Numbered from the stretch's first letter, positions 28,144 to 38,662 are shown. The stretch: DNA of 64,000 nucleotides from Micromonospora sp. NBRC 110009 (GCF_030518795.1 NZ_CP130427.1:434001-498000); one strand, 5' to 3'. The notes: a model not told the origin generated them from the letters alone. A program made the numbers and translations.

Positions 28144-29024
28144 ACCCGGACGCGCCGGCCGCGATCGGCGACGACGAGATCCTGGTCGGCTACGACGGCT
28201 CCACCGACGCGACGGTCGCCCTGGACTGGGCCATGGACGAGGCGGGCCGCTCGGGCCGGCCGGTCCGGCTGGCGTACGTCTTCGAGTGGCTGACCGTGGC
28301 CGGCTGGATCGGTCCCGGCGTGGCACCGGGAGTCTGGCCGGACGAGACCGCCCGGCGCGAGGTCGAGGAACTGGTCCGCAAGGCGGCGGCGGACGCCGCC
28401 GCCGAGCGGCCCGGCCTCACGGTGCACGGCGAGGTCTTCGACGGCCCACCCGCCCTCGTCCTGCAGGAACGCTCCGCCGAGGCGGGGATGCTGGTGCTCG
28501 GCAGCCGCGGGCACGGCGGTTTCGGCGGCCTGCTCGCCGGCTCCACCGCGGTGTCGGTCACCGCCCACGCCCACTGCCCCGTCGTGGTGGTCCGCGACGG
28601 GCAGGCGGCCACCGCCGGCCCGGTGGTGGCCGGCGTGGACGGCTCCGAGTCCTCGCTGCGCGCGTTGGCCTTCGCCGTCGAGCGGGCCGCCCAGCGGGAC
28701 GTGCCGCTGCGGGTGCTGCGGGTCTGGGAGCCGCCCGGAGAACGACGGGCCGAGGTCGACCGGGAGGAGGTGACCGCCAGCGAACGGGCGGCGGTCGAGG
28801 CCGACCTCGCCCCGTGGCGGGAGACCTTCCCGGACGTCCCGGTCGAGCGCCAGGTGACCCCGGGCAACCCGGCCGCGCTGCTGGTCGACGCGAGCCGGGA
28901 CGCGCAGCTCGTGGTGGTCGGCACCCGGGGCCGGGGCGGGCTGCGGGGCATGCTGCTCGGCTCGGTCAGCCAGCAACTCCTGCACCACGCGCACTGTCCG
29001 GTCGCGGTGGTCCGGGAACGCTGA
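28140..29024 (+). CDS. Tandem universal stress protein, coupled to phosphoketolase
   Basis: 294 residues with two intact Usp domains. Domain 1 ([15 protein letters not shown] ... [18 protein letters not shown]) and domain 2 ([15 protein letters not shown] ... [18 protein letters not shown]) both carry the G-x2-G-x9-G-(S/T) ATP loop. GTG at 28140 overlaps the phosphoketolase stop by four bases, so this protein is made with that enzyme. An ATP-binding stress role is known for the family; a direct link to the phosphoketolase is inferred. Confidence 0.9.
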   Translation: MNPDAPAAIGDDEILVGYDGSTDATVALDWAMDEAGRSGRPVRLAYVFEWLTVAGWIGPGVAPGVWPDETARREVEELVRKAAADAAAERPGLTVHGEVFDGPPALVLQERSAEAGMLVLGSRGHGGFGGLLAGSTAVSVTAHAHCPVVVVRDGQAATAGPVVAGVDGSESSLRALAFAVERAAQRDVPLRVLRVWEPPGERRAEVDREEVTASERAAVEADLAPWRETFPDVPVERQVTPGNPAALLVDASRDAQLVVVGTRGRGGLRGMLLGSVSQQLLHHAHCPVAVVRER

Positions 29025-29135
29025 GCCCGCGGACGCCCAGGCAGCGGACGGCCACGCCGTGGCCGATCCGCAGATGGGCCGCCGCCCAGCCCGTGACGCT
29101 CCGTAACGGCACCGGGAGACAACGTCCCTTGTTTG

Positions 29136-29175
29136 GATATGCCTCCGCGGCATATTCATGCCGCAGAGGCATATC
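29136..29175. terminator. Strong palindrome between convergent transcripts
   Basis: Eighteen-base arms (29136-29153 and 29158-29175, one mismatch) close an ATTC loop, between the xfp-usp operon and the convergent ATPase gene. The stem contains GATATGCCTC and is much more AT-rich than the surroundings, which stands out. Confidence 0.7.
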
Positions 29176-29232
29176 GCTCGCAAGTGGTTGGCCGGGTGGC
29201 CGCGACACGCCGGGCACCGCTCGAGACGCTCG

Positions 29233-31581
29233 TCACCGCCCGGGGGCGGTCGGCCTCTCCTCCGGGTTGAGCGAGAAGTAGTCCTCCTCTTCCTGCGCCA
29301 GGTGCAGCCGCAGCACCGCGTCCAGGCCGTACAGGGCGGCGAGCAGGTCGGGCACCTCGTCGGGGCGCAGCCGGCCGTCCGGGTTCTGTGCCAGGTGGCC
29401 GCCGATCCGGTCCACCAGCCGGCCGATCTCCACATGCCCGCGGCTCATCGTCGAGGTCGCCTCGTCGCTGCCGAGCGGGCCGGCGAGGGCCGGGTAGAGC
29501 TGCCGTTCCTCGGCCACCTCGTGCGGCAGCACCTCGTCGACCAGCCGGCGGTGCACGTGCCGCAGCGCCGGTACGCACTCCGGCGCGTCCGGGCGGGTCG
29601 CCACCAGGTCGGCGGTGTCCCGCAGCCGGGCCAGCACGTCGCGGACCCCGCCGTGCTCGCCCGCGTACCGGTCCAGGAGGGCCCGGGTCTCCGGTGGGAC
29701 GTCCCGGCGACGCAGGCCGCCCCCGAGGGCGCGCAGCGCGTTGAGGATCACCAGCACGTCGATGCCCTCCTGCAGGAAGGCGCCGGCCACCGGGGGCAGC
29801 CCGCCGGCGGCGGCCACCACCATCGCGACGACCGCCAGTCCCATGCCGACGGCGGCGCTCTGCACGGCGATGCGGCGCGCGTACCGGGCGATCTCGACGG
29901 CGTCGGCGAGCCGGTCCAGGCGGTCCACGGTGAGCACCGCGTCGGCCACGCCGGCGGAGGCGGTGGCCCCGGTGGCACCCATCGCCACCCCGACGTGCGC
30001 CTCGGCCAGCGCCGGAGCGTCGTTCACGCCGTCGCCGACCATCACGGTGACCGCCCGGCCGGACTCCTCCTTGACCCGCGCCACCTTCGCCTGCGGCGAG
30101 CACTGGGCGATCACGTCGTCCACGCCGACGGTCTGCGCCACCTGCCGGGCGGTCCTCGGCCGGTCGCCGGTCACCATGACCAGCCGGCCCAGCCCGGCCT
30201 CGCGGAGCCGCCGCACGGTACGCCGGGCGTCGGGGCGTACCGGATCCTCCAGCAGGATCGCGCCGAGCGGGCTCCGGTCGTCGCTGACCCAGACGGTGGA
30301 GCGGCCGGCCAGCTCGGCGCGCTCGCGGGCCCGGCGGGCCCACTCCGGTGGCTCACCGGCGAGCTGCCCCACCCGCACCAGCCGGCCGTCCACCCGGCCG
30401 GTCACCCCGCGCCCCGGCTCCTCCGTAACATCGTTCGGCTCGGTCAGTCGGAGCCCCTGCTCGTGGGCCTGCCGGACCAGTGCGGCGGCCAGCACGTGCG
30501 GGGAGAGCTGCTCCACGGACGCGGCCAGCCGCAGCACCTCGTCCCGGTCTCCGCCGGGCGGGACCACCGTCTCGGCGGCGCGCGGGCGCCCGGCGGTGAG
30601 CGTGCCGGTCTTGTCCATCAGCAGGGTGCGGGCCCGGCCCAGCAGTTCCAGCGAGCCGCCGTCCCGGACCAGCACGCCGCGCCGGGCCACCCGGGACAAC
30701 CCGGAGACGATGGCGATCGGGGTGGCCAGCAGCAGCGGACAGGGGGTGGCCACCACCAGCACCGCCACCGCCCGCAGGAACTGGCCGGAGAGCACCCCGG
30801 CCACCCCGGCCAGCAGCAGGGTGAACGGCACGAACGCGGCCGCGTACCGGTCGGCGAGCCGGACCATCGGCGCCTTGCGGGCGGTGGCCTCCTCGGCCAG
30901 CCGGACGATCCCGGCGTACGTGCTCTCCGCCGCGTTGCGTCGGGCCCGCAACCCGAACCCGGCGCCGGCGTTGACCACACCGCTGGCCACCTGCTCGCCC
31001 CCGGCCCGGGTGACCAGCTGCGACTCGCCGGTGACCACCGACTCGTCGAGCGTGGCGGCCTCCTCCACGGTCCCGTCCACCGGCACCACGTCGCCGGGGC
31101 CGACCAGCAGCCGGTCCCCCACCGCGACCCGGTCCAGCGGCACCACCTCGATCCCACCGCCCGCGGTACGCCGCCGGGCCTGCCGCGGCGCGCGTTCCAG
31201 CAGCGCCCGCAGGTCCCGGCTGGCCCGGCGCTGGGCGTAGTCCTCCAGCGCCCGCCCGGTGGCGACCATCACGGCGATCACCGCGCCGGCCAGGTACTCG
31301 CCCACGAGCAGCGTGCCGACCAGCGCCAGCACGGCGATGACGTCCACCCCGAACTGCCGCCGCCAGAGCCGCCGCAGCGTCGACCACAGGGCCGGCAGCA
31401 GGGCCACCAGGGTCACCGCCGCCCAGACCAGCTCGGCCGCGCCGTGCAGCCCGGCGAACCACAGCCCGGCGCCGGCCAGGACGGCCAGGGTGAGCAGGGT
31501 CAGCGGGGACCACTGCAGCCAGCCCGGCCGGCGGCGCGACACCGGCCGTTCGGGTACGCACTCGCGCGGTTCCGCTCCCAC
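29233..31581 (-). CDS. P1B-type metal ATPase with C-terminal hemerythrin domain (P1B-5-like)
   Basis: 782 residues. The pump part has the phosphatase TGES loop (184-187), the membrane metal motif ATPCP (278-282), the phosphorylated Asp323 in DKTGT and GDGVNDAPA (516-524). The usual Ser-Glu-His-Pro motif appears as SPH at 360-362. From about residue 630 a hemerythrin-like four-helix domain follows, with ligand-type residues H643, H687, E691, H716, E718, H760 and E764/E765. The TPC motif plus C-terminal hemerythrin defines the P1B-5 group, linked in other bacteria to Ni or Fe export and possibly O2 sensing. No N-terminal metal domain. Start GTG at 31581 has a weak ribosome site. Confidence 0.9.
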   Translation of the reverse strand: MGAEPRECVPERPVSRRRPGWLQWSPLTLLTLAVLAGAGLWFAGLHGAAELVWAAVTLVALLPALWSTLRRLWRRQFGVDVIAVLALVGTLLVGEYLAGAVIAVMVATGRALEDYAQRRASRDLRALLERAPRQARRRTAGGGIEVVPLDRVAVGDRLLVGPGDVVPVDGTVEEAATLDESVVTGESQLVTRAGGEQVASGVVNAGAGFGLRARRNAAESTYAGIVRLAEEATARKAPMVRLADRYAAAFVPFTLLLAGVAGVLSGQFLRAVAVLVVATPCPLLLATPIAIVSGLSRVARRGVLVRDGGSLELLGRARTLLMDKTGTLTAGRPRAAETVVPPGGDRDEVLRLAASVEQLSPHVLAAALVRQAHEQGLRLTEPNDVTEEPGRGVTGRVDGRLVRVGQLAGEPPEWARRARERAELAGRSTVWVSDDRSPLGAILLEDPVRPDARRTVRRLREAGLGRLVMVTGDRPRTARQVAQTVGVDDVIAQCSPQAKVARVKEESGRAVTVMVGDGVNDAPALAEAHVGVAMGATGATASAGVADAVLTVDRLDRLADAVEIARYARRIAVQSAAVGMGLAVVAMVVAAAGGLPPVAGAFLQEGIDVLVILNALRALGGGLRRRDVPPETRALLDRYAGEHGGVRDVLARLRDTADLVATRPDAPECVPALRHVHRRLVDEVLPHEVAEERQLYPALAGPLGSDEATSTMSRGHVEIGRLVDRIGGHLAQNPDGRLRPDEVPDLLAALYGLDAVLRLHLAQEEEDYFSLNPEERPTAPGR

Positions 31582-31638
31582 CTGCGGATCGTCTCAACGC
31601 CAGAGCGGGCGGGGTAGGGCAAACCTGGGTAATCCGGC

Positions 31639-31652
31639 GGGTCGAAGGGCCC
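31639..31652. promoter_or_regulatory. DosR-box-like element between the metal ATPase and nitroreductase genes
   Basis: GGGTCGAAGGGCCC, matching the element at 35231 in 12 of 14 positions, in the divergent region: 57 bases from the ATPase start and about 120 from the nitroreductase start. One box could serve both genes. Confidence 0.5.
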
Positions 31653-31771
31653 GGGCAACCGGGTCGTGCGAGCCGTGCGCCCGGCCCCGTGATGGCCGAG
31701 GATGGAGCGGCATCCCCACCCGGGCCGGCCCGGTGTGGGGCACGATGGGGAAAACAGGAAAGGTCGTGACG

Positions 31772-32782
31772 ATGAGCCACGAGACGCCGGCCGCGGACCG
31801 CCCGCTGCCCACCGCGCTCGCGGAGGCCGCCGCGATGGCCGGCCGCGCCCCCTCGGTGCACAACACCCAGCCGTGGCGCTGGACCGTCCTGCCCGACGCG
31901 CTGGAGTTGCGCATGGCCCGGGACCGCCAGCTCAGCGCCATGGACCCGGAGGGCCGGCTGCTGACCGTCAGCTGCGGCGCGGCCCTGCACCACGCCCGGG
32001 TGGCGCTCGCCGCGGAGGGCTGGACGCCGGTGGTGGAGCGGCTGCCCGACCCCACCCAGCCCGACCTGCTGGCCCGCCTGACCGGCCTGAAGCACGCCGG
32101 GGCGGACCCGGACGCCATGCACCTGGTGCAGTGCATCCAGGTCCGGCACACCGACCGGCGACCGGTGAGCGACGAGCCGATCTCCGACGCCGCCCTCGAC
32201 GAGATCAGCCAGGCGGCCATGCGCGAGGGCGTCAACCTGCAGGTGCTCGACGACGGTCAGAAGATCCAGCTCGCCAGCGCCGCCCAGCAGGCCGCGGCCG
32301 TCGAGGCGGACAGCCCGGAGCTGCGCGAGGAACTGGCGTACTGGACCAGCCGGGCCGGCACCGGCGCCGGGCTGCCGCCGGAGGTGCTGCCGGCCGAGGC
32401 CCCGCAGACCACCGTCCCGGGCCGGGACTTCGGCCACCCCGGCACCCTGCCGATCGGTCCCGGACACGACCGGGCCGCCGCCTACGGGATCCTCTGGGGC
32501 ACCGAGGACGAGCCGGACAGCTGGCTGCGCGCCGGCGAAGGGCTCTCCGCCGCCTGGCTCACCGCCACTCGGCTCGGCGTGTCGCTGGTCCCGCTCAGCG
32601 GGGTGGTGGAGGTCGAGGGCACCCGGCAGGCACTCCGGCAGATGCTGGCCGGCCTGGGCTTCCCGTACATCTCGATGCGCCTCGGCCGCGCCGACCCGAC
32701 GCACGCCGGACCCGCCCACACCCCGCGGCTGGACACCGCGCAGACCGTCGACACCTCGGCCGTCGGCGGCAGGCAGCCCTGA
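31772..32782 (+). CDS. Acg-type nitroreductase family protein
   Basis: 336 residues. The N-terminal motif APSVHNTQPWRW and the two-lobed nitroreductase fold (CGAALHHARVALAAEGW, GRDFGHPGTLP, SLVPLSGVVEVEGTRQAL) match Acg (Rv2032)-like proteins of the mycobacterial DosR regulon. In Acg the FMN is held by a lid and the protein lacks nitroreductase activity, so a flavin-storage role has been proposed. ATG at 31772 has AGGAAAGG eight bases upstream. A second copy of the family lies at 35382. Confidence 0.88.
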   Translation: MSHETPAADRPLPTALAEAAAMAGRAPSVHNTQPWRWTVLPDALELRMARDRQLSAMDPEGRLLTVSCGAALHHARVALAAEGWTPVVERLPDPTQPDLLARLTGLKHAGADPDAMHLVQCIQVRHTDRRPVSDEPISDAALDEISQAAMREGVNLQVLDDGQKIQLASAAQQAAAVEADSPELREELAYWTSRAGTGAGLPPEVLPAEAPQTTVPGRDFGHPGTLPIGPGHDRAAAYGILWGTEDEPDSWLRAGEGLSAAWLTATRLGVSLVPLSGVVEVEGTRQALRQMLAGLGFPYISMRLGRADPTHAGPAHTPRLDTAQTVDTSAVGGRQP

Positions 32783-32802
32783 CGGCACTCGTCCGGGCCG
32801 GT

Positions 32803-34546
<1,744 letters not shown>

Positions 34547-34555
34547 GGCGCGGCC

Positions 34556-35194
34556 CTAGTGGCGCTGGCCCAGCAGCCGGGTGGCCAGCACCGCCGCCTG
34601 CGTCCGCCGCTCCAGGCCCAGCTTCGCCAGGACGCTGGAGACGTAGTTCTTCACCGTCTTCTCGGCCAGGAACATCTTGCCGGCGATCTCCCGGTTGGTG
34701 AGCCCCTCCGCCACGTACTCCAGGATCCGCCGCTCCTGCTCGGTGAGGGACTTCAGCTCGCGTGGCTGCTCCACGCCGCTGCGGATCCGCTCCAGCACCC
34801 GGGTGGTGATCGCCGGGTCGAGCAGGGACTGCCCGGCGGCCACCCGGCGGACCGCGTCCACCAGGTCGGTGCCGCGGATCTGCTTGAGCACGTACCCGGC
34901 GGCGCCGGCCATGATCGCCGCGAAGAGCGCCTCGTCGTCCTCGTACGAGGTGAGGATCAGACCCTTGATCGAGGAGTCCACCGCCCGGACGTCCCGGCAC
35001 ACGTCGATGCCGTTGCCGTCGGGCAGCCGGGCGTCGAGGATCGCCACGTCGGGGCGGAGCGCCGGAATGCGCCGGGCCGCCTCCTGGGCGGAGCCCGACT
35101 CACCGACCACCTCGATGTCGCCGCTGCTGGTCAGCAGATCGGCAAGGCCACGACGGACGACCTCGTGGTCGTCGAGCAGAAACACCCGGATCAT
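34556..35194 (-). CDS. DosR/DevR-like response regulator
   Basis: 212 residues, NarL/LuxR class. The receiver has the acidic pair D8-D9, phospho-acceptor Asp54 (VAILDARLPDG), and K104 in YVLKQIRG. The output helix-turn-helix runs from about 145 (LTEQERRILEYVAEGLTNREIAGKMFL). Spacing and Asp54 match mycobacterial DosR closely. It is transcribed toward the sensor kinase gene, nine bases apart, an unusual arrangement for a cognate pair. A DosR-box-like element lies 37 bases upstream of its start, suggesting autoregulation. Confidence 0.92.
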   Translation of the reverse strand: MIRVFLLDDHEVVRRGLADLLTSSGDIEVVGESGSAQEAARRIPALRPDVAILDARLPDGNGIDVCRDVRAVDSSIKGLILTSYEDDEALFAAIMAGAAGYVLKQIRGTDLVDAVRRVAAGQSLLDPAITTRVLERIRSGVEQPRELKSLTEQERRILEYVAEGLTNREIAGKMFLAEKTVKNYVSSVLAKLGLERRTQAAVLATRLLGQRH

Positions 35195-35230
35195 CCGTCC
35201 TTTCTACCCCCAGGTCACCCCGGCGTGCAC

Positions 35231-35244
35231 GGGCCGAAGGTCCC
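35231..35244. promoter_or_regulatory. DosR-box-like element between the response regulator and nitroreductase genes
   Basis: GGGCCGAAGGTCCC, a near-perfect palindrome, 37 bases from the regulator start (minus strand) and about 137 from the divergent nitroreductase start. Inverted, it reads GGGACCTTCGGCCC, differing from the box at 25630 only in the two central bases. Confidence 0.5.
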
Positions 35245-35381
35245 GACCGTTCCCCACCCCGGCGGGCAGACGGACCCGCCGAGGTGGGGACCTCCGGCCC
35301 TGCTCACCGCCCTGCCCGGTGACGCACCGTGGGATGGAGCGACCGGGAGGGCGGCACGGCCCGCACGGAGGGAGCAACACC

Positions 35382-36356
35382 ATGACCACGGGCTACACCG
35401 TCGAACAGCTGCGCACGGCGGCCGGCGACGCGGTACGCGCGCCGTCCCTGCACAACACCCAGCCGTGGCGGTTCCGGCTGCACGACGGCGGGATCGAACT
35501 CTCCGTCGACCCGGTGCGCCGGCTGCCCGCCACGGACCCCGGCGGCTGGGGCACCCGGATCGCCTGCGGGGCGGCGCTGTACAACCTGCGGCTGGCGCTC
35601 GCCGTCGCGGGCAACCCCGCCACGGTCCGGCTGCGCCCGTATCCGGCCGACCCCGACGTCGTGGCCCGGCTGGTCCCGGACGTCCCGCGCCGCCCCACCC
35701 CGACCGAGCGGAGCCTGTACGCGGCCATCGACCGCCGGTTCAGCAACCGCGCGCCGTTCTGGCCCGACCCGGTCCCCGCCGACGCCCGCTGGCGCCTCGG
35801 CGAGGCCGCCCGGGCCGAGCAGTGCTGGCTGGAGCTGCTGATCGGCACCAGCGCGGTCAACGCGTTCGCCGAGATCGCCCGCAGCGCCCACCGGGTCCTC
35901 GAACGCGACCCCACGTACGTCGCCGAACGGGCCGCCTGGATCCGCACCGAGCCCTCCCCCGACGGGGTGCCCGCGGCGGCCGGCGGACCGCAGAGCGAAC
36001 CGCAGGACCTGCTGCCGCAGCGCGGATTCGGCGGGCGCAACCGCGCCCCCGGGCGGGACTTCGAGCCGGAGCCGCTGGTGGCGGTGCTCGGATCGGCGGG
36101 AAACACGGCGACGGATCAGATCATCGCCGGGCAGGCCCTGCAGCGGGTGCTGTTGACCGCCACCGACGCGGGGCTGGCGGTCTCGATGATCTCGCAGCCG
36201 ATCGAGGTGCCCGGGGCGCGGGAGGCGCTGCGGCTGTCGCTGGGGCGGTTCGGGACGCCGCAGATGGTGATGCGGATCGGGTACGGGCAGCCGGGACGGG
36301 CAACGCCGCGGCGGCCGGTGGACGAGGTGCTCGACCTGCCAGTGCCGCGGGCCTGA
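35382..36356 (+). CDS. Acg-type nitroreductase family protein, second copy
   Basis: 324 residues, same family as the protein at 31772 with the N-terminal APSLHNTQPWRFRLH, the CGAALYNLRLALAVAGNP block and a C-terminal flavin lobe (GLAVSMISQPIEVPGAREAL). ATG at 35382 with GGAGGGA upstream. It diverges from the DosR-like regulator across a shared box, which supports membership of the same regulon. Substrate unknown; activity as a true nitroreductase should not be assumed. Confidence 0.87.
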   Translation: MTTGYTVEQLRTAAGDAVRAPSLHNTQPWRFRLHDGGIELSVDPVRRLPATDPGGWGTRIACGAALYNLRLALAVAGNPATVRLRPYPADPDVVARLVPDVPRRPTPTERSLYAAIDRRFSNRAPFWPDPVPADARWRLGEAARAEQCWLELLIGTSAVNAFAEIARSAHRVLERDPTYVAERAAWIRTEPSPDGVPAAAGGPQSEPQDLLPQRGFGGRNRAPGRDFEPEPLVAVLGSAGNTATDQIIAGQALQRVLLTATDAGLAVSMISQPIEVPGAREALRLSLGRFGTPQMVMRIGYGQPGRATPRRPVDEVLDLPVPRA

Positions 36357-36413
36357 CCGCGCCGAGGTCGTCCGGCGGCCTCCCACCCCCGTGCCCGTCG
36401 GCTCGCCGGCGGG

Positions 36414-37421
36414 TCAGGTCCCGGTCGCCGCGGCGGCCAGCAGCGCCCGCTCGCGCTCCGGGTCCAGCCCCACCGCGGCGCGCGCCGGTCGTCCCGCCCG
36501 CGCCGGCACCCGCCCCACCTCGCCCAGCCAGCGCCAGGTGTCGGCGACCGTCTCGGCCACCGGCCGGCAGACCAGCCCCGCCGCGTACGCCCGCTCGACG
36601 CCGCGCTCCTGCAACCAGCGGTACTCGTGTCCGCGCGGGATCCAGACCGGCAGGTCGTTCCACGGCTCCACCCCGGCGGCCAGGAGCACCTCCGGATCCG
36701 TCCAGCGCAGCGTCGCGTCCGCGCCGGTCACCGCCAGGGCCGCGTCGAGCAGCTCACCCATCGTCGCGTGCCCGGTCCGGCCGATCACGTTGTAGGCCCC
36801 GCCGGCCCCGTCGATCCCCCGGTCCAGCATCCAGGCCGCGAGGTCCCGTACGTCGATGTACTGCAGCGGCAGGTCACGCGGCCCGGGGGCGAGCACCTCC
36901 CCGCCCCGGGCGATCCGCTGCAACCACCAGGGCAGCCGCCCGATGTCCTCCCCCGGCCCGAGGATCAGCCCGGCCCGGGCCAGCAGTGCCCGGTCGCCGA
37001 AGACCTCCACGGCGGCCCGCTCACCGCCCGCCTTGTTCCGGGGGTAGTCTCCGTCGCCCGCGTGCGCGTCGGCCTCGACGGTCGGGGCCTCCTCGGCCAC
37101 GCCCGGCTCGACCGGCGGGGCGTACACCGAGCCGCTGGAGACGTAGACGTAGTGCGGCACCGCACCGGCCAGAGCCCGCGCCGCGGCGCCCACCGCGTGG
37201 GGCGCCCCGTCCCAGGTGTCCACCACGAGGTCCCACTCGCCGCCGGAGAGCGCCGCCAACCCGTCCGGCGCCGTCCGGTCGCCCCGCAACCGATGTACGC
37301 CGGCCGGCACGTTCCCGTGCCGCCCCCGGTTGAACACCGTCACCGACCAGCCGCGGCGGAGGGCCTCCCGCACGGTCGCCCCACCGACAAATCCCGTCCC
37401 GCCCAGCACCAGCAGTCTCAT
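36414..37421 (-). CDS. NAD-dependent epimerase/dehydratase family protein
   Basis: 335 residues, extended SDR fold. The nucleotide motif GGTGFVG is at residues 8-14, followed by VFNRGRH, which favours an atypical SDR similar to isoflavone-reductase or CSP41-type proteins. YVYVSSGSVYAP and the later YPRNKAGGE (Tyr-x-x-x-Lys with Lys) supply the active-site Tyr/Lys. AGGGTGGGA precedes the ATG. Convergent with the nitroreductase gene. Substrate cannot be told. Confidence 0.85.
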   Translation of the reverse strand: MRLLVLGGTGFVGGATVREALRRGWSVTVFNRGRHGNVPAGVHRLRGDRTAPDGLAALSGGEWDLVVDTWDGAPHAVGAAARALAGAVPHYVYVSSGSVYAPPVEPGVAEEAPTVEADAHAGDGDYPRNKAGGERAAVEVFGDRALLARAGLILGPGEDIGRLPWWLQRIARGGEVLAPGPRDLPLQYIDVRDLAAWMLDRGIDGAGGAYNVIGRTGHATMGELLDAALAVTGADATLRWTDPEVLLAAGVEPWNDLPVWIPRGHEYRWLQERGVERAYAAGLVCRPVAETVADTWRWLGEVGRVPARAGRPARAAVGLDPERERALLAAAATGT

Positions 37422-37556
37422 GCGTCCCACCCTGCCCGCTGTCGCCCGGTCCGGTGAGCGATGTTCACGGTGAGCGGATCTGCCCAGGGCAGAACGGGCC
37501 GGGTGGTGTCGGGCCGGATGTCCGCTTTCGGGAGTGACCCAGGGCATCCCGGGGCC

Positions 37557-37582
37557 GGAATGGTGGGCGGACGGGGGTCGTT
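37557..37582 (+). promoter_or_regulatory. SigR-type promoter P1
   Basis: GGAAT (37557-37561), 18 bases, GTT (37580-37582): exactly the GGAAT-N18-GTT consensus known for Streptomyces SigR (oxidative/thiol stress). It reads toward the secreted protein gene at 37802. Confidence 0.55.
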
Positions 37583-37636
37583 GAATCCCGTGTACGGCCG
37601 AGGAAGACCACCCGCCGAGGCGGGTGCCGGGCCCCC

Positions 37637-37662
37637 GGAATGATGGCGGGCCGCCGGTCGTT
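37637..37662 (+). promoter_or_regulatory. SigR-type promoter P2
   Basis: GGAAT (37637-37641), 18 bases, GTT (37660-37662), a second exact match 80 bases after the first. The surrounding 28 bases are a degenerate direct repeat of the P1 region (22 of 28 identical). Transcription from here would give a leader of about 130 bases. Confidence 0.55.
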
Positions 37663-37801
37663 ACACATGGTCCCGGCGCCGCGAAGAGGCCCCGCCCCGC
37701 GCGCCGGATCCCCCCGAAGACTTCTTGAGCGCCTGACGGTGCTTGCGCACGAAGCCGACCCCCATCGGCGTGTGCGCCAAACCCCCGAATGGAGCTTTGT
37801 C
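37663..37801 (+). other. Leader of the secreted lysozyme-fold gene; rest of the 37422-37801 gap
   Basis: The 380-base gap before the gene at 37802 holds the two SigR-type promoters and this leader. A perfect CACCCGCC/GGCGGGTG hairpin lies between the promoters (about 37608-37625). I looked for a c-di-AMP (ydaO) riboswitch, which often precedes cell-wall hydrolase genes in actinobacteria, but could not match its conserved elements by eye. GGAG is placed eight bases before the ATG. Confidence 0.35.
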
Positions 37802-38386
37802 ATGAACACGATGCTGCGTAAGAGCGTGCTCGGTATTGCTGGTCTCGCGTTCGCCGGTGGTCTGGCCGCCGGTCCGCTGCACCACGAGGCCACCCCGACC
37901 ACCGCCGTGACCGAGGCCGCGGTCGTGCAGGCCGACAAGCCCGACACCAGCAAGCTGATTCCGCATGGTGTGCAGGGCGCCCAGTCGCGCATCGACCTGT
38001 CCGGTGAGCAGGTCGGTAACGCGAAGGCGATCATCGCGGCGACGAAGAAGGCGGGTCTGCCGGAGCGGGCCGCGGTGATCTCGATCGCCACGAGCCTGCA
38101 GGAGTCGAAGCTGGAGAACCTGGGCCACCTCGGCGACGCCAATGACCACGACTCGCTGGGCCTGTTCCAGCAGCGCCCGTCCAGCGGTTGGGGTACGCCG
38201 GAGCAGATCACCAACCCCGAGTACTCGACGCTTGCGTTCGAGAAGGGTCTGAAGCAGGTCGACGGGTGGCAGGACATGCCGCTGACCGAGGCCGCCCAGA
38301 CCGTGCAGGTCTCGGCCTACCCGGACGCCTACGCCCAGTGGGAGCAGCAGGCCGCCGACCTCGTCGCCCAGCACTGGAACAGCTGA
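37802..38386 (+). CDS. Secreted lysozyme-fold (transglycosylase-like) protein
   Basis: 194 residues. A Sec signal peptide covers about residues 1-24 (LRKSVLGIAGLAFAGGLAAG). The mature domain has the lytic transglycosylase pattern: E101 in ATSLQESKLENL as a candidate catalytic Glu and SLGLFQQRPSSGWGT matching the GLFQ element of lysozyme-like folds, then QVSAYPDAYAQWEQQA. It probably acts on peptidoglycan outside the cell. Two SigR-type promoters link it to thiol-oxidative stress. Related proteins are common in actinomycetes but poorly characterised; activity is inferred. Confidence 0.8.
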   Translation: MNTMLRKSVLGIAGLAFAGGLAAGPLHHEATPTTAVTEAAVVQADKPDTSKLIPHGVQGAQSRIDLSGEQVGNAKAIIAATKKAGLPERAAVISIATSLQESKLENLGHLGDANDHDSLGLFQQRPSSGWGTPEQITNPEYSTLAFEKGLKQVDGWQDMPLTEAAQTVQVSAYPDAYAQWEQQAADLVAQHWNS

Positions 38387-38406
38387 CAACCACACAAGCG
38401 CACCAA

Positions 38407-38446
38407 GCCGCTGGCCGGCACCCGAACACGGGTGCCGGCCAGCGGC
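38407..38446. terminator. Perfect 18-bp hairpin terminator
   Basis: Arms 38407-38424 and 38429-38446 pair perfectly around an AACA loop, 20 bases after the stop of the secreted protein gene. Confidence 0.85.
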
Positions 38447-38524
38447 ATCTGTGCGTACCAGAAGGCAAGAGTGACCGGCGGACGGCGAAGGCCCACGGCG
38501 GGGGGCAACCAGCCAGCAGCACAA

Positions 38525-38556
38525 AGGCTCGTCACCCCGGATGGGGCGACGAGCCT
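38525..38556 (-). terminator. Terminator of the tRNA-Gly/tRNA-Val transcript
   Basis: On the minus strand, about eight bases after the CCA of tRNA-Val: arms 38525-38538 and 38543-38556 with one A-C mismatch, followed by TTTGTG. Confidence 0.75.
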
Positions 38557-38564
38557 GAGGTACC

Positions 38565-38639
38565 TGGTGGGCGATACTGGGTTTGAACCAGTGACCTCTT
38601 CCGTGTCAAGGAAGCGCGCTCCCACTGCGCCAATCGCCC
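38565..38639 (-). tRNA. tRNA-Val (anticodon GAC)
   Basis: Cloverleaf with acceptor GGGCGAT/ATCGCCC, anticodon stem CTTCC/GGAAG enclosing TTGACAC, and T-loop GGTTCAAACCC. The CCA end is encoded (38565-38567). Identical to the copy at 39479. Confidence 0.95.
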
Positions 38640-38662
38640 GAGCGACCGCCGGGTGGATCGCG

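Noticed and set aside
31772..32782. Functional nitroreductase acting on drugs
   Set aside because: The APSVHNTQPW signature points to Acg-type proteins, in which nitroreductase activity is typically absent.
37422..37801. c-di-AMP (ydaO) riboswitch upstream of the secreted lysozyme-fold gene
   Set aside because: The gene type and position fit, but I could not align the conserved elements by eye. A covariance-model search for RF00379 would decide.
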